Shown here piece by piece: positions 33,813-42,040 of a DNA stretch of 64,000 nucleotides. Made by a program: the position numbers and the translations under genes. Position 1 is the first letter of the stretch; each line of letters opens with the position of its first letter. The DNA lies in NCBI RefSeq assembly GCF_003991975.1, contig NZ_CP029822.1, forward strand, positions 496,001 through 560,000, given 5' to 3'. The notes below the pieces were generated by a model. It was not told the origin of the DNA. It did no database searches and was given only the letters and a program-made list of their open reading frames with translations. Source of the stretch: Entomomonas moraniae (GTDB lineage Bacteria > Pseudomonadota > Gammaproteobacteria > Pseudomonadales > Pseudomonadaceae).

Positions 33813-35240
33813 ATGACCCGATACCCCAAAAAAGGCAAAGGCACCAAATGGACCCAAAAAGAACTACTGGCTATTCCCACCCAATGGGTTAATGATACCC
33901 TTGCCGATGGTGATGGTCTGATTGGTGAAGTACGGGTTAGCAAAGTAGGGGACGTATCCATTCGCTTTAAATATGGTATCAAATGGCAAGGCAAAAAATG
34001 CTGGTACTCCTGTGGAACCTTCCCACTCAATGACATTAGCAGTATTCGTAATCAGCGAGACAAAGCCAAAGAACTCCTAAAACAAGGGGTCGATCCACGC
34101 ACCCAAAAACACATCGACAAAATCGAAGCCAAGGCAGAACAACAAACTATTCTAGAACAACAGAAAAAACAACAGCAACGCAACAAAACATTCACAGACC
34201 TTTTTATAACATGGATAGAACAAGGGGTCGTAAGACAAGATGCCAATACCGAACTCAGGCGTACTTTTGAAAAAGACGTACTCCCAGTAATTGGCAGCGT
34301 GCTTATTAAAGAAATCACCGAAGACCATATCCGTACCGTTTATAAAACCATCCTAGCACGAGGAACAACACAAAACCCACGAGAACGTACCGTTGTAAAA
34401 CTAGCCGCTGATATGCGACAACTCTTCAAATGGGCCGACATGAGACAACCCTGGCGTAGCTTACTCATCAATGGCAATCCAGCCTTACTCGTCAATGAAA
34501 AACAACTTATCTCCGCTGATTACACCGAAGAACGTGATCGCACCTTAACCCCAGAAGAAATCCAAACACTCTATAAGCTTATCCAACAAGAACAAGACCA
34601 TTATAACAACGCCACTAACAAACGTGGTATAAAACTCCCACTCAATCCAGCCACCCAATGCGCTATCTGGATATGCTTATCCACACTCTGCCGTATTGGC
34701 GAACTACTCATGGCCAAATGGGAACATATTGATTGGGAAGAGGGCATATGGTTCATACCAAGAGAAAACGTCAAAGCAACTCGGGGTAAAAAACAAGACC
34801 ACTACATCTACCTCTCAGACTTCTCAATCAACTTTTTCAAACGACTCAACACACTGACAGGCCACACACAATGGTGCTTTCCTTCAAAAGACAATACCAA
34901 CCACGTTGATATAAAATCCGTATCAAAACGCATAGGGGATCGCCAAGTTAAATTCAAAGACCGTACCAAACCTTCACAACAGCGTCGACACGATAATTCA
35001 CTGGCTGTGGGTAATCGCGAATGGACGCCCCATGATTTACGCCGTACCGGTGCTACCATGATGCAAGAGCTGGGTATAGATATCAACATTATTGACCGTT
35101 GTCAGAATCATGTATTGGCCGGCTCTAAGGTGAGACGGCATTATTTAAAATATGAATATAAGGATGAGAAGCAACAGGCTTGGGCTAAGTTGGGCAAACG
35201 GTTGGAAGAGATATTAGCATTATCGAATGAAATATTATAA
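33813..35240 (+). CDS. Tyrosine integrase of the tRNA-Ala element
   Basis: 475-residue P4-type site-specific recombinase. An N-terminal arm-binding domain of DUF4102 type (WVNDTLADGDGLIGEVR, then KYGIKWQGKKCWYSCGTFPL) is followed by a core-binding domain and the catalytic domain with Arg in LCRIGELLMAKW, HDLRRTGATMM and the Tyr region RRHYLKYEY. It starts 190 bases from the left att repeat and should recombine the tRNA-Ala repeats. Codon use (many C-ending codons) differs from the AT-rich neighbours. It is homologous to the second integrase at 46.3 kb but clearly a different lineage. Confidence 0.93.
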   Translation: MTRYPKKGKGTKWTQKELLAIPTQWVNDTLADGDGLIGEVRVSKVGDVSIRFKYGIKWQGKKCWYSCGTFPLNDISSIRNQRDKAKELLKQGVDPRTQKHIDKIEAKAEQQTILEQQKKQQQRNKTFTDLFITWIEQGVVRQDANTELRRTFEKDVLPVIGSVLIKEITEDHIRTVYKTILARGTTQNPRERTVVKLAADMRQLFKWADMRQPWRSLLINGNPALLVNEKQLISADYTEERDRTLTPEEIQTLYKLIQQEQDHYNNATNKRGIKLPLNPATQCAIWICLSTLCRIGELLMAKWEHIDWEEGIWFIPRENVKATRGKKQDHYIYLSDFSINFFKRLNTLTGHTQWCFPSKDNTNHVDIKSVSKRIGDRQVKFKDRTKPSQQRRHDNSLAVGNREWTPHDLRRTGATMMQELGIDINIIDRCQNHVLAGSKVRRHYLKYEYKDEKQQAWAKLGKRLEEILALSNEIL

Positions 35241-35272
35241 TATTGCACTATAGTATAAAGATTTTGTTTAAT

Positions 35273-35302
35273 ATAGGTATGTGTCTTTTGCTGGACGCTT
35301 AC
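35273..35302. repeat. Solo IS66-type terminal repeat
   Basis: Ends TTTTGCTGGACGCTTAC, the reverse complement of GTAAGCGTCCAGC, the consensus end of IS66-family insertion sequences. Related ends occur at 48,249 and 48,326. No transposase is left beside it. Confidence 0.5.
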
Positions 35303-35374
35303 TTTTAAGAAGTAAATTACTTTGATAAAATACACTTATAACTTCGTCAGGGCTAGTTTGGAGTAGCACATAAT

Positions 35375-36139
35375 TTAAAGTTCAATTTGATAGTTAATTT
35401 TATGCTCTATTAGTTTATCAACTACATTTTTTAAACTCTGAATAAAGATTTGATAATTGTTATGCTCCCAATCTATTGGATAACACTCCATACAATAACT
35501 CTGATCTTTAAGTTGACTTTTATGTATTTCAATCAGTAAATTAGTACATTCTATTAAACCATCATTAAGCTTTCCATCTAGAATTGATAATATCTCTTCC
35601 TTAAAAGAGTCTAAATCATTTTTATTTTTTACATGAATATTGCAGTATAATTCTTTAAAGCTCTCAACATACTCATTAATATTATCGGTTAGTTGTTTTT
35701 GTAAACCAAATGGTGATTTAATCCAAAAGGCACCTTGTGGTAAATTTGGGATAAGTCCTTTTCCATAGTTATACTTTTCTTTGAATAATTGCTCTTCTTG
35801 AAGAATTAAATTAATATCAATGATCTGATTAGTAAATGATAACTTCCCTGTTTTAGAAATATTTTCCCAGTTCTTTATTTCTTTTCCGATAAAGCTTTCT
35901 AAAGAGTTTATAAGTTCACTGGCGCTCATTTGAGAAGACTCCCATCTCCAACCATCGCCCGAGTTCACAGACTCAAGACTATCAAATTCAACAATAATAT
36001 TATAGGCTCCTGTTATATATATAGACTCCACAAAATAAGACATCTCAGGTAGTAATAACTCACGATAAATACAAGTATTACCAGTTGAACCAAAACTTAT
36101 GTATTTATTAATTTCTTTAATATTCATCTTATTAATCAT
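35375..36139 (-). CDS. Hypothetical protein in the immunity position
   Basis: 254 residues, not recognised; acidic, Asn- and Ile-rich, without signal peptide or membrane segments, so cytosolic. It lies 62 bases after the small immunity gene and on the same strand as the whole VgrG-adaptor-Rhs set. A second immunity protein, or an orphan one left by an earlier toxin tip, is plausible. ATGs at 36139 and 36127 are both possible starts and neither has a clear ribosome-binding site. Very AT-rich, like many immunity genes. Confidence 0.55.
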   Translation of the reverse strand: MINKMNIKEINKYISFGSTGNTCIYRELLLPEMSYFVESIYITGAYNIIVEFDSLESVNSGDGWRWESSQMSASELINSLESFIGKEIKNWENISKTGKLSFTNQIIDINLILQEEQLFKEKYNYGKGLIPNLPQGAFWIKSPFGLQKQLTDNINEYVESFKELYCNIHVKNKNDLDSFKEEILSILDGKLNDGLIECTNLLIEIHKSQLKDQSYCMECYPIDWEHNNYQIFIQSLKNVVDKLIEHKINYQIEL

Positions 36140-36201
36140 CAAAAAATACGCTTATAATCTGCCTCATTTTATACAAGTATCTTTTACTAAATAGCCTCGT
36201 T

Positions 36202-36519
36202 CTAACTAATTTCTCGAACAATATAGCTATCAGCAAGAATGATCAAAATTGGAAAATTGGTCCATGCTGAAATAAAGCAAAAATTTATTTTTTGTTCATC
36301 AAGCTCTATTTCTTTCATATATTTTGATAGATTAGTTTCAGGTAACTCTATCAAATCAGCTAAATCTTCATTTTCTGCTCCAATATTTTGATAAGCAAGC
36401 ACCTCCTGAAAAATGATTTCCCAAGATTTCTCTTGCCAGTCAACAAACTCGACTATTAATGTATCTGAAGAGTTATTAATTTTTCTAATTTGGCCGTCTG
36501 AAATACTTAATTTTTTCAT
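36202..36519 (-). CDS. Probable immunity protein to the Rhs toxin
   Basis: 105 residues, acidic, no signal peptide, not assigned to a family. The start is two bases after the Rhs stop codon, the standard place for a cognate immunity gene, and the size is typical. Base composition (rich in A/T) contrasts with the Rhs core and matches the variable toxin tip. Function is inferred from position only. Confidence 0.7.
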   Translation of the reverse strand: MKKLSISDGQIRKINNSSDTLIVEFVDWQEKSWEIIFQEVLAYQNIGAENEDLADLIELPETNLSKYMKEIELDEQKINFCFISAWTNFPILIILADSYIVREIS

Positions 36520-36521
36520 AG

Positions 36522-39500
36522 TTAAAGTCCTGGATGTTTTTCACCTGGAATAAAGCCCGTGCCGTGTCCAGGTTGATAATTATCGGGATAAGCTTTTTGA
36601 ATTAACCCTTTTTTATTTGCTTGATTCCATGAAGTACCTGCTGGCTTCAATTCTATATGATAATGTTCTCCATGGTGCCTAGCATTAAATGGTCCTGAGT
36701 CTCCTGGATGGCTTTCATACCTTATCCGCATATTTTGGTTTGGTTCCCATACCATCCTAGTTGTTCCATGTTGCGTTGTTGAAACCTTAGGTTCAACACC
36801 TAAAACTTTGGTTAATTCATTAGGATCATCTGGAAAATTTGTATACGGATCTGGTGTAGAGGGTTTATTATCCTCAACAACTGCTTTTTCCTCAGGCTTA
36901 GTACTTGTACTGTTATCACCAGGGCAACCGCCAGGCTTACAAGCTAAACCTAATGGATCAATCCAACCTATAGGGTTATTACAATATTGATAGTTATTTA
37001 ATCCACCTGCGAGTTTAATGGGGTCAGGCGTTATATATCTACCCGTATCAGGAGCATAGTATCTATTTCTATTGTAGTATAGCCCTGTTTCAAAGTCATG
37101 GTACTGCCCTTGGAAACGTAAGGGTTGTTCTACATCCTTTATCTCAGCAACAGCGAGACTTCCATAAGCTTTGTATTTAGCAGACCATGCAATAGAACCG
37201 TTAGCGGTTGTTAGCTCTTGCGGTGTGCCTAAATGGTCAAGCTGGTAGTAGTAAATTTCGGCTTTTTTGCCCTTGCCTTTTAATAGGGCAAGGGGTTTAA
37301 AGGTGCCTTGTTCATAGAGGTAGGTTTGGTAGTGTCCTTTGCTGCTTTCTGCTAATAGTTTTTCACATAGCCATATAAATTCGGTTTTGGTTTTGTGACC
37401 GAGTTTATCTGTAACGACTTTGTTAATTCGGCGACCAAAGGCGTCGTATTGATAGCTGGCGTTCGTGCCGTCTGGCATGGTGGCTTGGATGAGTTGTTGT
37501 TGGCTATCATATTGGTAACGGGTAATCAGTTGTTGGTTTTGGCCTCTGGCTTCTTGGATGAGGTTACCAAAGCTATCGTAGGTAAAGTGTTTGTCACCTT
37601 GCATTAACAGGCGGTTGCCTTTGATATTGGCCTGTTGGGTTTTATGGTCTTGTGCCAGTAGGTTACCCGCAGGGTCATGTATGAGGTCTTCGCTGATATC
37701 GCCACGAACTTGGATAAGTCTATCTAAGGGGTCGTAGTGGTATTGGCGTAGCCCTTTGCGGCTGTCTTCGATGGCGGCTAGGTTGCCGTTAGCACTGTAT
37801 TGGTATTTGCGTTGATACAGTGTTTTGGTGCTATGGTTAACAAAGTGGGCTTTAAGACGACCTTGTTCATCATAGTCGTATTGGCTGGTAAGCGTGCCTT
37901 GTTGTCGCTCTACTTCTTGACCTAGGCTGTAGAAGTGTTCGGTGAGTTTTTGGTCGTTAAGGTTGATTTGGGCGAGTTGGCCCCCTTTTTGGTATTTGTA
38001 GTCAATGACATTGCCGTCTGGGAGTTTACATTGGCTTAGTATACCCAGTGGGCTGTATTGGTAGCGTAAGGTTGCCCAGCCTTGGTGTTCGGCGGTGAGT
38101 TTGCCGGTGATGTCGTATTCGTAGTTCAGTGGCCATTGCCCATCGTCTACGGCTTGCAACAAGCCTAGTTGGTTGTAGGCGTAGTTAATTTGTTTGCCAT
38201 CGGGTAAGGTCTTTTGCAGTAGTTTACCTTCTGGGCTACGGAGGTAGGTGGTGGTGTATGGGTTACCTTGGTCGTCATAGTCGGTTTTGGCGATGAGGTT
38301 ACCGCCCATGTCGTATTGGTAGCTGGTTTTACGCCCATCAAAGCCTATTTCTTGGCTAATCAGTCCATTGGGGTAGTAGTCTAGGTGGTAGCGTTCACCT
38401 TGTTCGTTGGTGATGTCGGTGAGATTAAGCCCCGTGTTGTTGTATTGGTATTGTACGGTGCTGCCATCGGGATTGGTGCGCTGGCTGATTAGGTGGAGGT
38501 TGTCCACGTAGTCGTAACGGGTGGTTTTACCCTGCTGGTCGGTTTCGTGGGTGATTTTGCCGTAGGCATTGTAGCGGTAGCTTTTGCTGGTGCCATTGGG
38601 GAAGGTAATGCGTGTTAGGCGCCCGACAGGGTCGTATTCGAATTGGGTGGTTTGCCCTTGTTCATCTTGACGAATGATTTGACGTCCCATGGCATCGTAG
38701 CGGTAACGACGTGTGCCTCCTTGAGGGAGTGTTTCGTCGATGAGTTGCCCTAGTTTGTTCCAGTTAAGCTCATGGGTGCTGCCGTCAGGGTAGCTTATAG
38801 TGTTGATCTTACCCGTAGTGGTGTAGCTGTATTGAGTAGTATTGCCATGGGGATCGGTTTGTTCAATGATGTTGCCTTGCGCGTTATGTTTGTAATGCCA
38901 TTTGGCTTCGCCTTGCCATATTTGTTTTAAAAAACCCCAGCTGTAAAAGTAGTGGGTAGGTTCTGCTTCTGCTGGATGGATTGCCCTTAAACGGTTTTGG
39001 TCATCGTATTCGTACAGGGTTTCAGCCCCTAGTGCATTGCGCTCAGCAATGAGGTTGCCGTTGTCATCGTAGTCTTTAAGGGTTTCGGCACCATCAGGGT
39101 CGATTTGTTTGATGAGTTTAGCATTTTGATCATGGGTATAAAGTTGCTGGCTACCATCTTTACGGGTAATAAGTACGCTACCGTTATCATCCCACTCGTA
39201 ACGGGTGTCCAGTTGTCCGTAGTTTGACCACTGGCGAATAGCACGCACGCTTTTGCCTTGTCCTTCCCACTGCCAGTTGAAGATGGCGCCGCCCGCTAGT
39301 TGGCGTTGTTCAATAACATGGTGTTCATTGTAGTGGTAGTGTTCTGTTTCGTTGGCGGCGTTAGTGGCTTTAATGAGTTGTGAGCGTTCGTTGTATTCGT
39401 AGGTAATAAGGGTGTGGATGGTTTGCCATGATTGTTCGATGGTTTCGCCTGGTATTTCTTTTTGGTAGTCTACCCCTATAATGTGTCCATTGTGATAGCG

Positions 39501-41309
39501 AAGCATTAACGCGCGCCCTGCTCCATTATGGATACGTTTTATTTTACCCATGAGATCACGGGTGATGTGTAGTTTGTTGCCGTAGTTGTCAGAAATAGCT
39601 TCTAGCTGAGCCCCGGCTTGGGTGCGAGCAAAATGGTAGATGTTTTTTTGTTCACCGGCTTGTACGAGGATGTATTCGTTGTCTTTGTTGCCAAGGTAGA
39701 TAGCTGCTCCTGCAAGGTTGTTGGTGTAGGCAGGGCATTGTTCTGTGGGTAAAGGTAAGGTGATTTGGCGATTTTCGTGATCTGTCCAAATGACGTTGTT
39801 TTCTGTAAAGCGTAAGTGGTGTGATAAGCTATGACTCCAGCCATAACCTAGCCCTGTGTTGATTTCTACTGCGCTGGTACGGTATAAACGAGTCCAGTTA
39901 AAGGGGATTAAGCCTTCTAGGGTGCCATCTGTAAGGGTGAGGAGTTCTTCCCCAGTGACCATTGAGATAGGTTCACCATCGGTACAGGTGTTGTTGGTGC
40001 TCTCGGTTTTATCGTTATTAGGATTTTTACCGCTGTCATTATGGTTAGGTGCAGGCTTTTTATTTTCTACTTCTAAGACCGTATTATTATTAGGTGAACG
40101 ATCAACCAGTGTACTATTATCTATTTTTTGTTCGGGTGTGTTATTGGCTTTAACGGAGGGTTTATCACTTTCTTTAATATGTATACCAGCTCCCTTAGCT
40201 TTAACAGTACCTTCACCTTTTACAACAATAGGTTTAGCAACATTGCTATGGGTTTCTAAACGCCCCCCCTTAAAAATATCCATTAAAAAATGTGCTAACT
40301 CGCTCAGTAATTCAGCACCTCGGCTATTAGCTTTTTGGAACACTTTAGTTCCTAAGCGTACAGCTAGCCCTGCACCGCCTGTTAACATGACGCCAACTAG
40401 TAATCCCATAACAAATTCAACAGCAAGTTCTGTTTTTACAGCCATTAAGTCCTGTGGCGGTAACATCTTAAACCAGGCGACTAAGGCAGAGATTAGAATA
40501 AACATTAACCCTTTATCTTGTGCGATGATAAGTGCTTTACTCAAACCTTCTTTTGCTGTGTTATAAACTTTTTCCCAATCAGTATTGCCAAAAAACTCAA
40601 AAAGCAGTGTCATATGCTCTTGTGGATGGGCAATGATATCAAACACTTGGGTGATGCTACCCCACATAGACTCAAGCACTTTAATGATAGCATTCCATAC
40701 TGCCTCAAGTTCCATCATTAATTTGTCAGTAGCGGTTGCGTTGTTATAAATTTCCCATTTAGTCTTGAAGTTTTTATTCCATTGACTTTCTAACCAGCTT
40801 TTTAATGTGCCTAATATAGATTGATAAGAATCATACATCGCTCTAATTTGAGCTTGTGTAACGTTGGGATAAAAGGTTATTTTATATTCTAGTGCACCCG
40901 TACAGTTAACTTCAGCCTTTCCTGTGGAATCTATTGTACCATTGATGGCTGGTAAGGAAGCAATGATACCTTTCCCCCATAGCCAGTGATCTACTACGGG
41001 TTCCATTTTAAAGGGGGTATTACCGATAGGAATAAATTTTGATGTTTCAAATGCATGTATAAGTGTTAACTTATCCTCTGATACAGGACATGATTTATAA
41101 ACAACCACTTTTGAGTTATTATCTTTATCTTGTGTGGTAACCTCGTCACCCACTTCAAATTTTTGATTAGCACTTAAAAAATAACCTGAAATATAGCCTT
41201 CTGCCCATTCTTCATAATTATTAAGAGACTCGCTAAAATCCTTTAATATCTTGTTAATATCTGCCTTCTCAGCAGTATCCATGCCAATAACCTGTGAAAA
41301 TACAGACAT
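36522..41309 (-). CDS. Rhs-family T6SS effector with variable C-terminal toxin
   Basis: 1595 residues. N-terminal region with one or two membrane helices (about 256-320). DUF6531 starts near 440 (GEPISMVTGEELLTLTDGTL), followed by about 25 YD repeats (560-1390), the Rhs core RFQGQYHDFETGLYYNRNRY (about 1400) and PIGWIDPLGL (about 1450), after which the toxin tip is released. The tip (~140 residues) contains HHGEHYHIELKP and ends GTGFIPGEKHPGL; its His-rich motif suggests a nuclease-type or metal-binding active site, but I cannot name the family. Overlap of its start with the DUF4123 stop (TAATG), and VgrG upstream, show it is a VgrG-delivered effector. Confidence 0.93.
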   Translation of the reverse strand: MSVFSQVIGMDTAEKADINKILKDFSESLNNYEEWAEGYISGYFLSANQKFEVGDEVTTQDKDNNSKVVVYKSCPVSEDKLTLIHAFETSKFIPIGNTPFKMEPVVDHWLWGKGIIASLPAINGTIDSTGKAEVNCTGALEYKITFYPNVTQAQIRAMYDSYQSILGTLKSWLESQWNKNFKTKWEIYNNATATDKLMMELEAVWNAIIKVLESMWGSITQVFDIIAHPQEHMTLLFEFFGNTDWEKVYNTAKEGLSKALIIAQDKGLMFILISALVAWFKMLPPQDLMAVKTELAVEFVMGLLVGVMLTGGAGLAVRLGTKVFQKANSRGAELLSELAHFLMDIFKGGRLETHSNVAKPIVVKGEGTVKAKGAGIHIKESDKPSVKANNTPEQKIDNSTLVDRSPNNNTVLEVENKKPAPNHNDSGKNPNNDKTESTNNTCTDGEPISMVTGEELLTLTDGTLEGLIPFNWTRLYRTSAVEINTGLGYGWSHSLSHHLRFTENNVIWTDHENRQITLPLPTEQCPAYTNNLAGAAIYLGNKDNEYILVQAGEQKNIYHFARTQAGAQLEAISDNYGNKLHITRDLMGKIKRIHNGAGRALMLRYHNGHIIGVDYQKEIPGETIEQSWQTIHTLITYEYNERSQLIKATNAANETEHYHYNEHHVIEQRQLAGGAIFNWQWEGQGKSVRAIRQWSNYGQLDTRYEWDDNGSVLITRKDGSQQLYTHDQNAKLIKQIDPDGAETLKDYDDNGNLIAERNALGAETLYEYDDQNRLRAIHPAEAEPTHYFYSWGFLKQIWQGEAKWHYKHNAQGNIIEQTDPHGNTTQYSYTTTGKINTISYPDGSTHELNWNKLGQLIDETLPQGGTRRYRYDAMGRQIIRQDEQGQTTQFEYDPVGRLTRITFPNGTSKSYRYNAYGKITHETDQQGKTTRYDYVDNLHLISQRTNPDGSTVQYQYNNTGLNLTDITNEQGERYHLDYYPNGLISQEIGFDGRKTSYQYDMGGNLIAKTDYDDQGNPYTTTYLRSPEGKLLQKTLPDGKQINYAYNQLGLLQAVDDGQWPLNYEYDITGKLTAEHQGWATLRYQYSPLGILSQCKLPDGNVIDYKYQKGGQLAQINLNDQKLTEHFYSLGQEVERQQGTLTSQYDYDEQGRLKAHFVNHSTKTLYQRKYQYSANGNLAAIEDSRKGLRQYHYDPLDRLIQVRGDISEDLIHDPAGNLLAQDHKTQQANIKGNRLLMQGDKHFTYDSFGNLIQEARGQNQQLITRYQYDSQQQLIQATMPDGTNASYQYDAFGRRINKVVTDKLGHKTKTEFIWLCEKLLAESSKGHYQTYLYEQGTFKPLALLKGKGKKAEIYYYQLDHLGTPQELTTANGSIAWSAKYKAYGSLAVAEIKDVEQPLRFQGQYHDFETGLYYNRNRYYAPDTGRYITPDPIKLAGGLNNYQYCNNPIGWIDPLGLACKPGGCPGDNSTSTKPEEKAVVEDNKPSTPDPYTNFPDDPNELTKVLGVEPKVSTTQHGTTRMVWEPNQNMRIRYESHPGDSGPFNARHHGEHYHIELKPAGTSWNQANKKGLIQKAYPDNYQPGHGTGFIPGEKHPGL

Positions 41310-42040
41310 TAGATACTCTCCTCTAATAAAAATGCTTTGAACTGTTTAACTAATGTTTCTAACGTATAGTTTTCCATTTCAACAAAATGGCTTGCCTTTA
41401 ATCTTAATGTACTTTCTGGATAACTTAAATACAAAGGTGCATTATCTTCTTTTAGGGCTGATAATAGGTTTTCAACTAATGTGCCGTTATCTGCTTCTGT
41501 TAACTTATCCATCAACTGCTGCTCCACCCGCCACCACGGATAAGCCTTAGGTTCAGGCAGGTTATGGGAGAGTGCTACTTCTAACGCCTGCTGATTAATC
41601 AAATAATGACTAAACACCGGAATGAGCTGAGCTGCTTGTTGTTTTTGGTTGAGGTGCTCAAGAATAGGGTAGAGGTATTTACCATCCCAGTACCTAAAAA
41701 ACACATCCATGCCATCAGGCATCAACACCTTGGTGAGGCTTTTAAAATGCTTTCGAATGGTTTCAGGCTCATAGGGTGAAGCTGCAAGCCAACCCCAATC
41801 TTTGGATTTAGTTTGATCCACCCAGTCAAAGAACTTGCTGTCACGAGGAATGGGTGCAATATAAGGCATTGCCTCAAACCAATTGGCATAGGGTGTTTCT
41901 TGCCATAGCGCCGTTAAGTTGACTTGGTTGGTTTTTTTAAAGTAGGCCGTAACAGGTTTAGCGGCGCTAATACTGCCCAGTAATGTGTAGATGGTTAGGT
42001 TATCCGGTACCGTTGCAAGCCATTGTTGGGTGGAAATCAT
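41309..42040 (-). CDS. DUF4123 T6SS effector adaptor/chaperone
   Basis: 243 residues of the DUF4123 (Tap/TEC) family that loads an effector onto its VgrG spike. Characteristic segments: a TPYANWFEAMPYIAPI-type central part, WGWLAASPYEPETIRKHFKSL and VFFRYWDGKYLYPILEHL. Its start overlaps the vgrG stop (ATGA) and its stop overlaps the rhs start (TAATG), giving fixed stoichiometry of spike, adaptor and effector. Confidence 0.88.
   Translation of the reverse strand: MISTQQWLATVPDNLTIYTLLGSISAAKPVTAYFKKTNQVNLTALWQETPYANWFEAMPYIAPIPRDSKFFDWVDQTKSKDWGWLAASPYEPETIRKHFKSLTKVLMPDGMDVFFRYWDGKYLYPILEHLNQKQQAAQLIPVFSHYLINQQALEVALSHNLPEPKAYPWWRVEQQLMDKLTEADNGTLVENLLSALKEDNAPLYLSYPESTLRLKASHFVEMENYTLETLVKQFKAFLLEESI

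Noticed and set aside
39856-40566. 236-codon plus-strand ORF opposite the Rhs gene
   Set aside because: Mirror frame of the Rhs coding sequence with low-complexity Leu/Ser/Val content and no ribosome-binding site; a shadow ORF.
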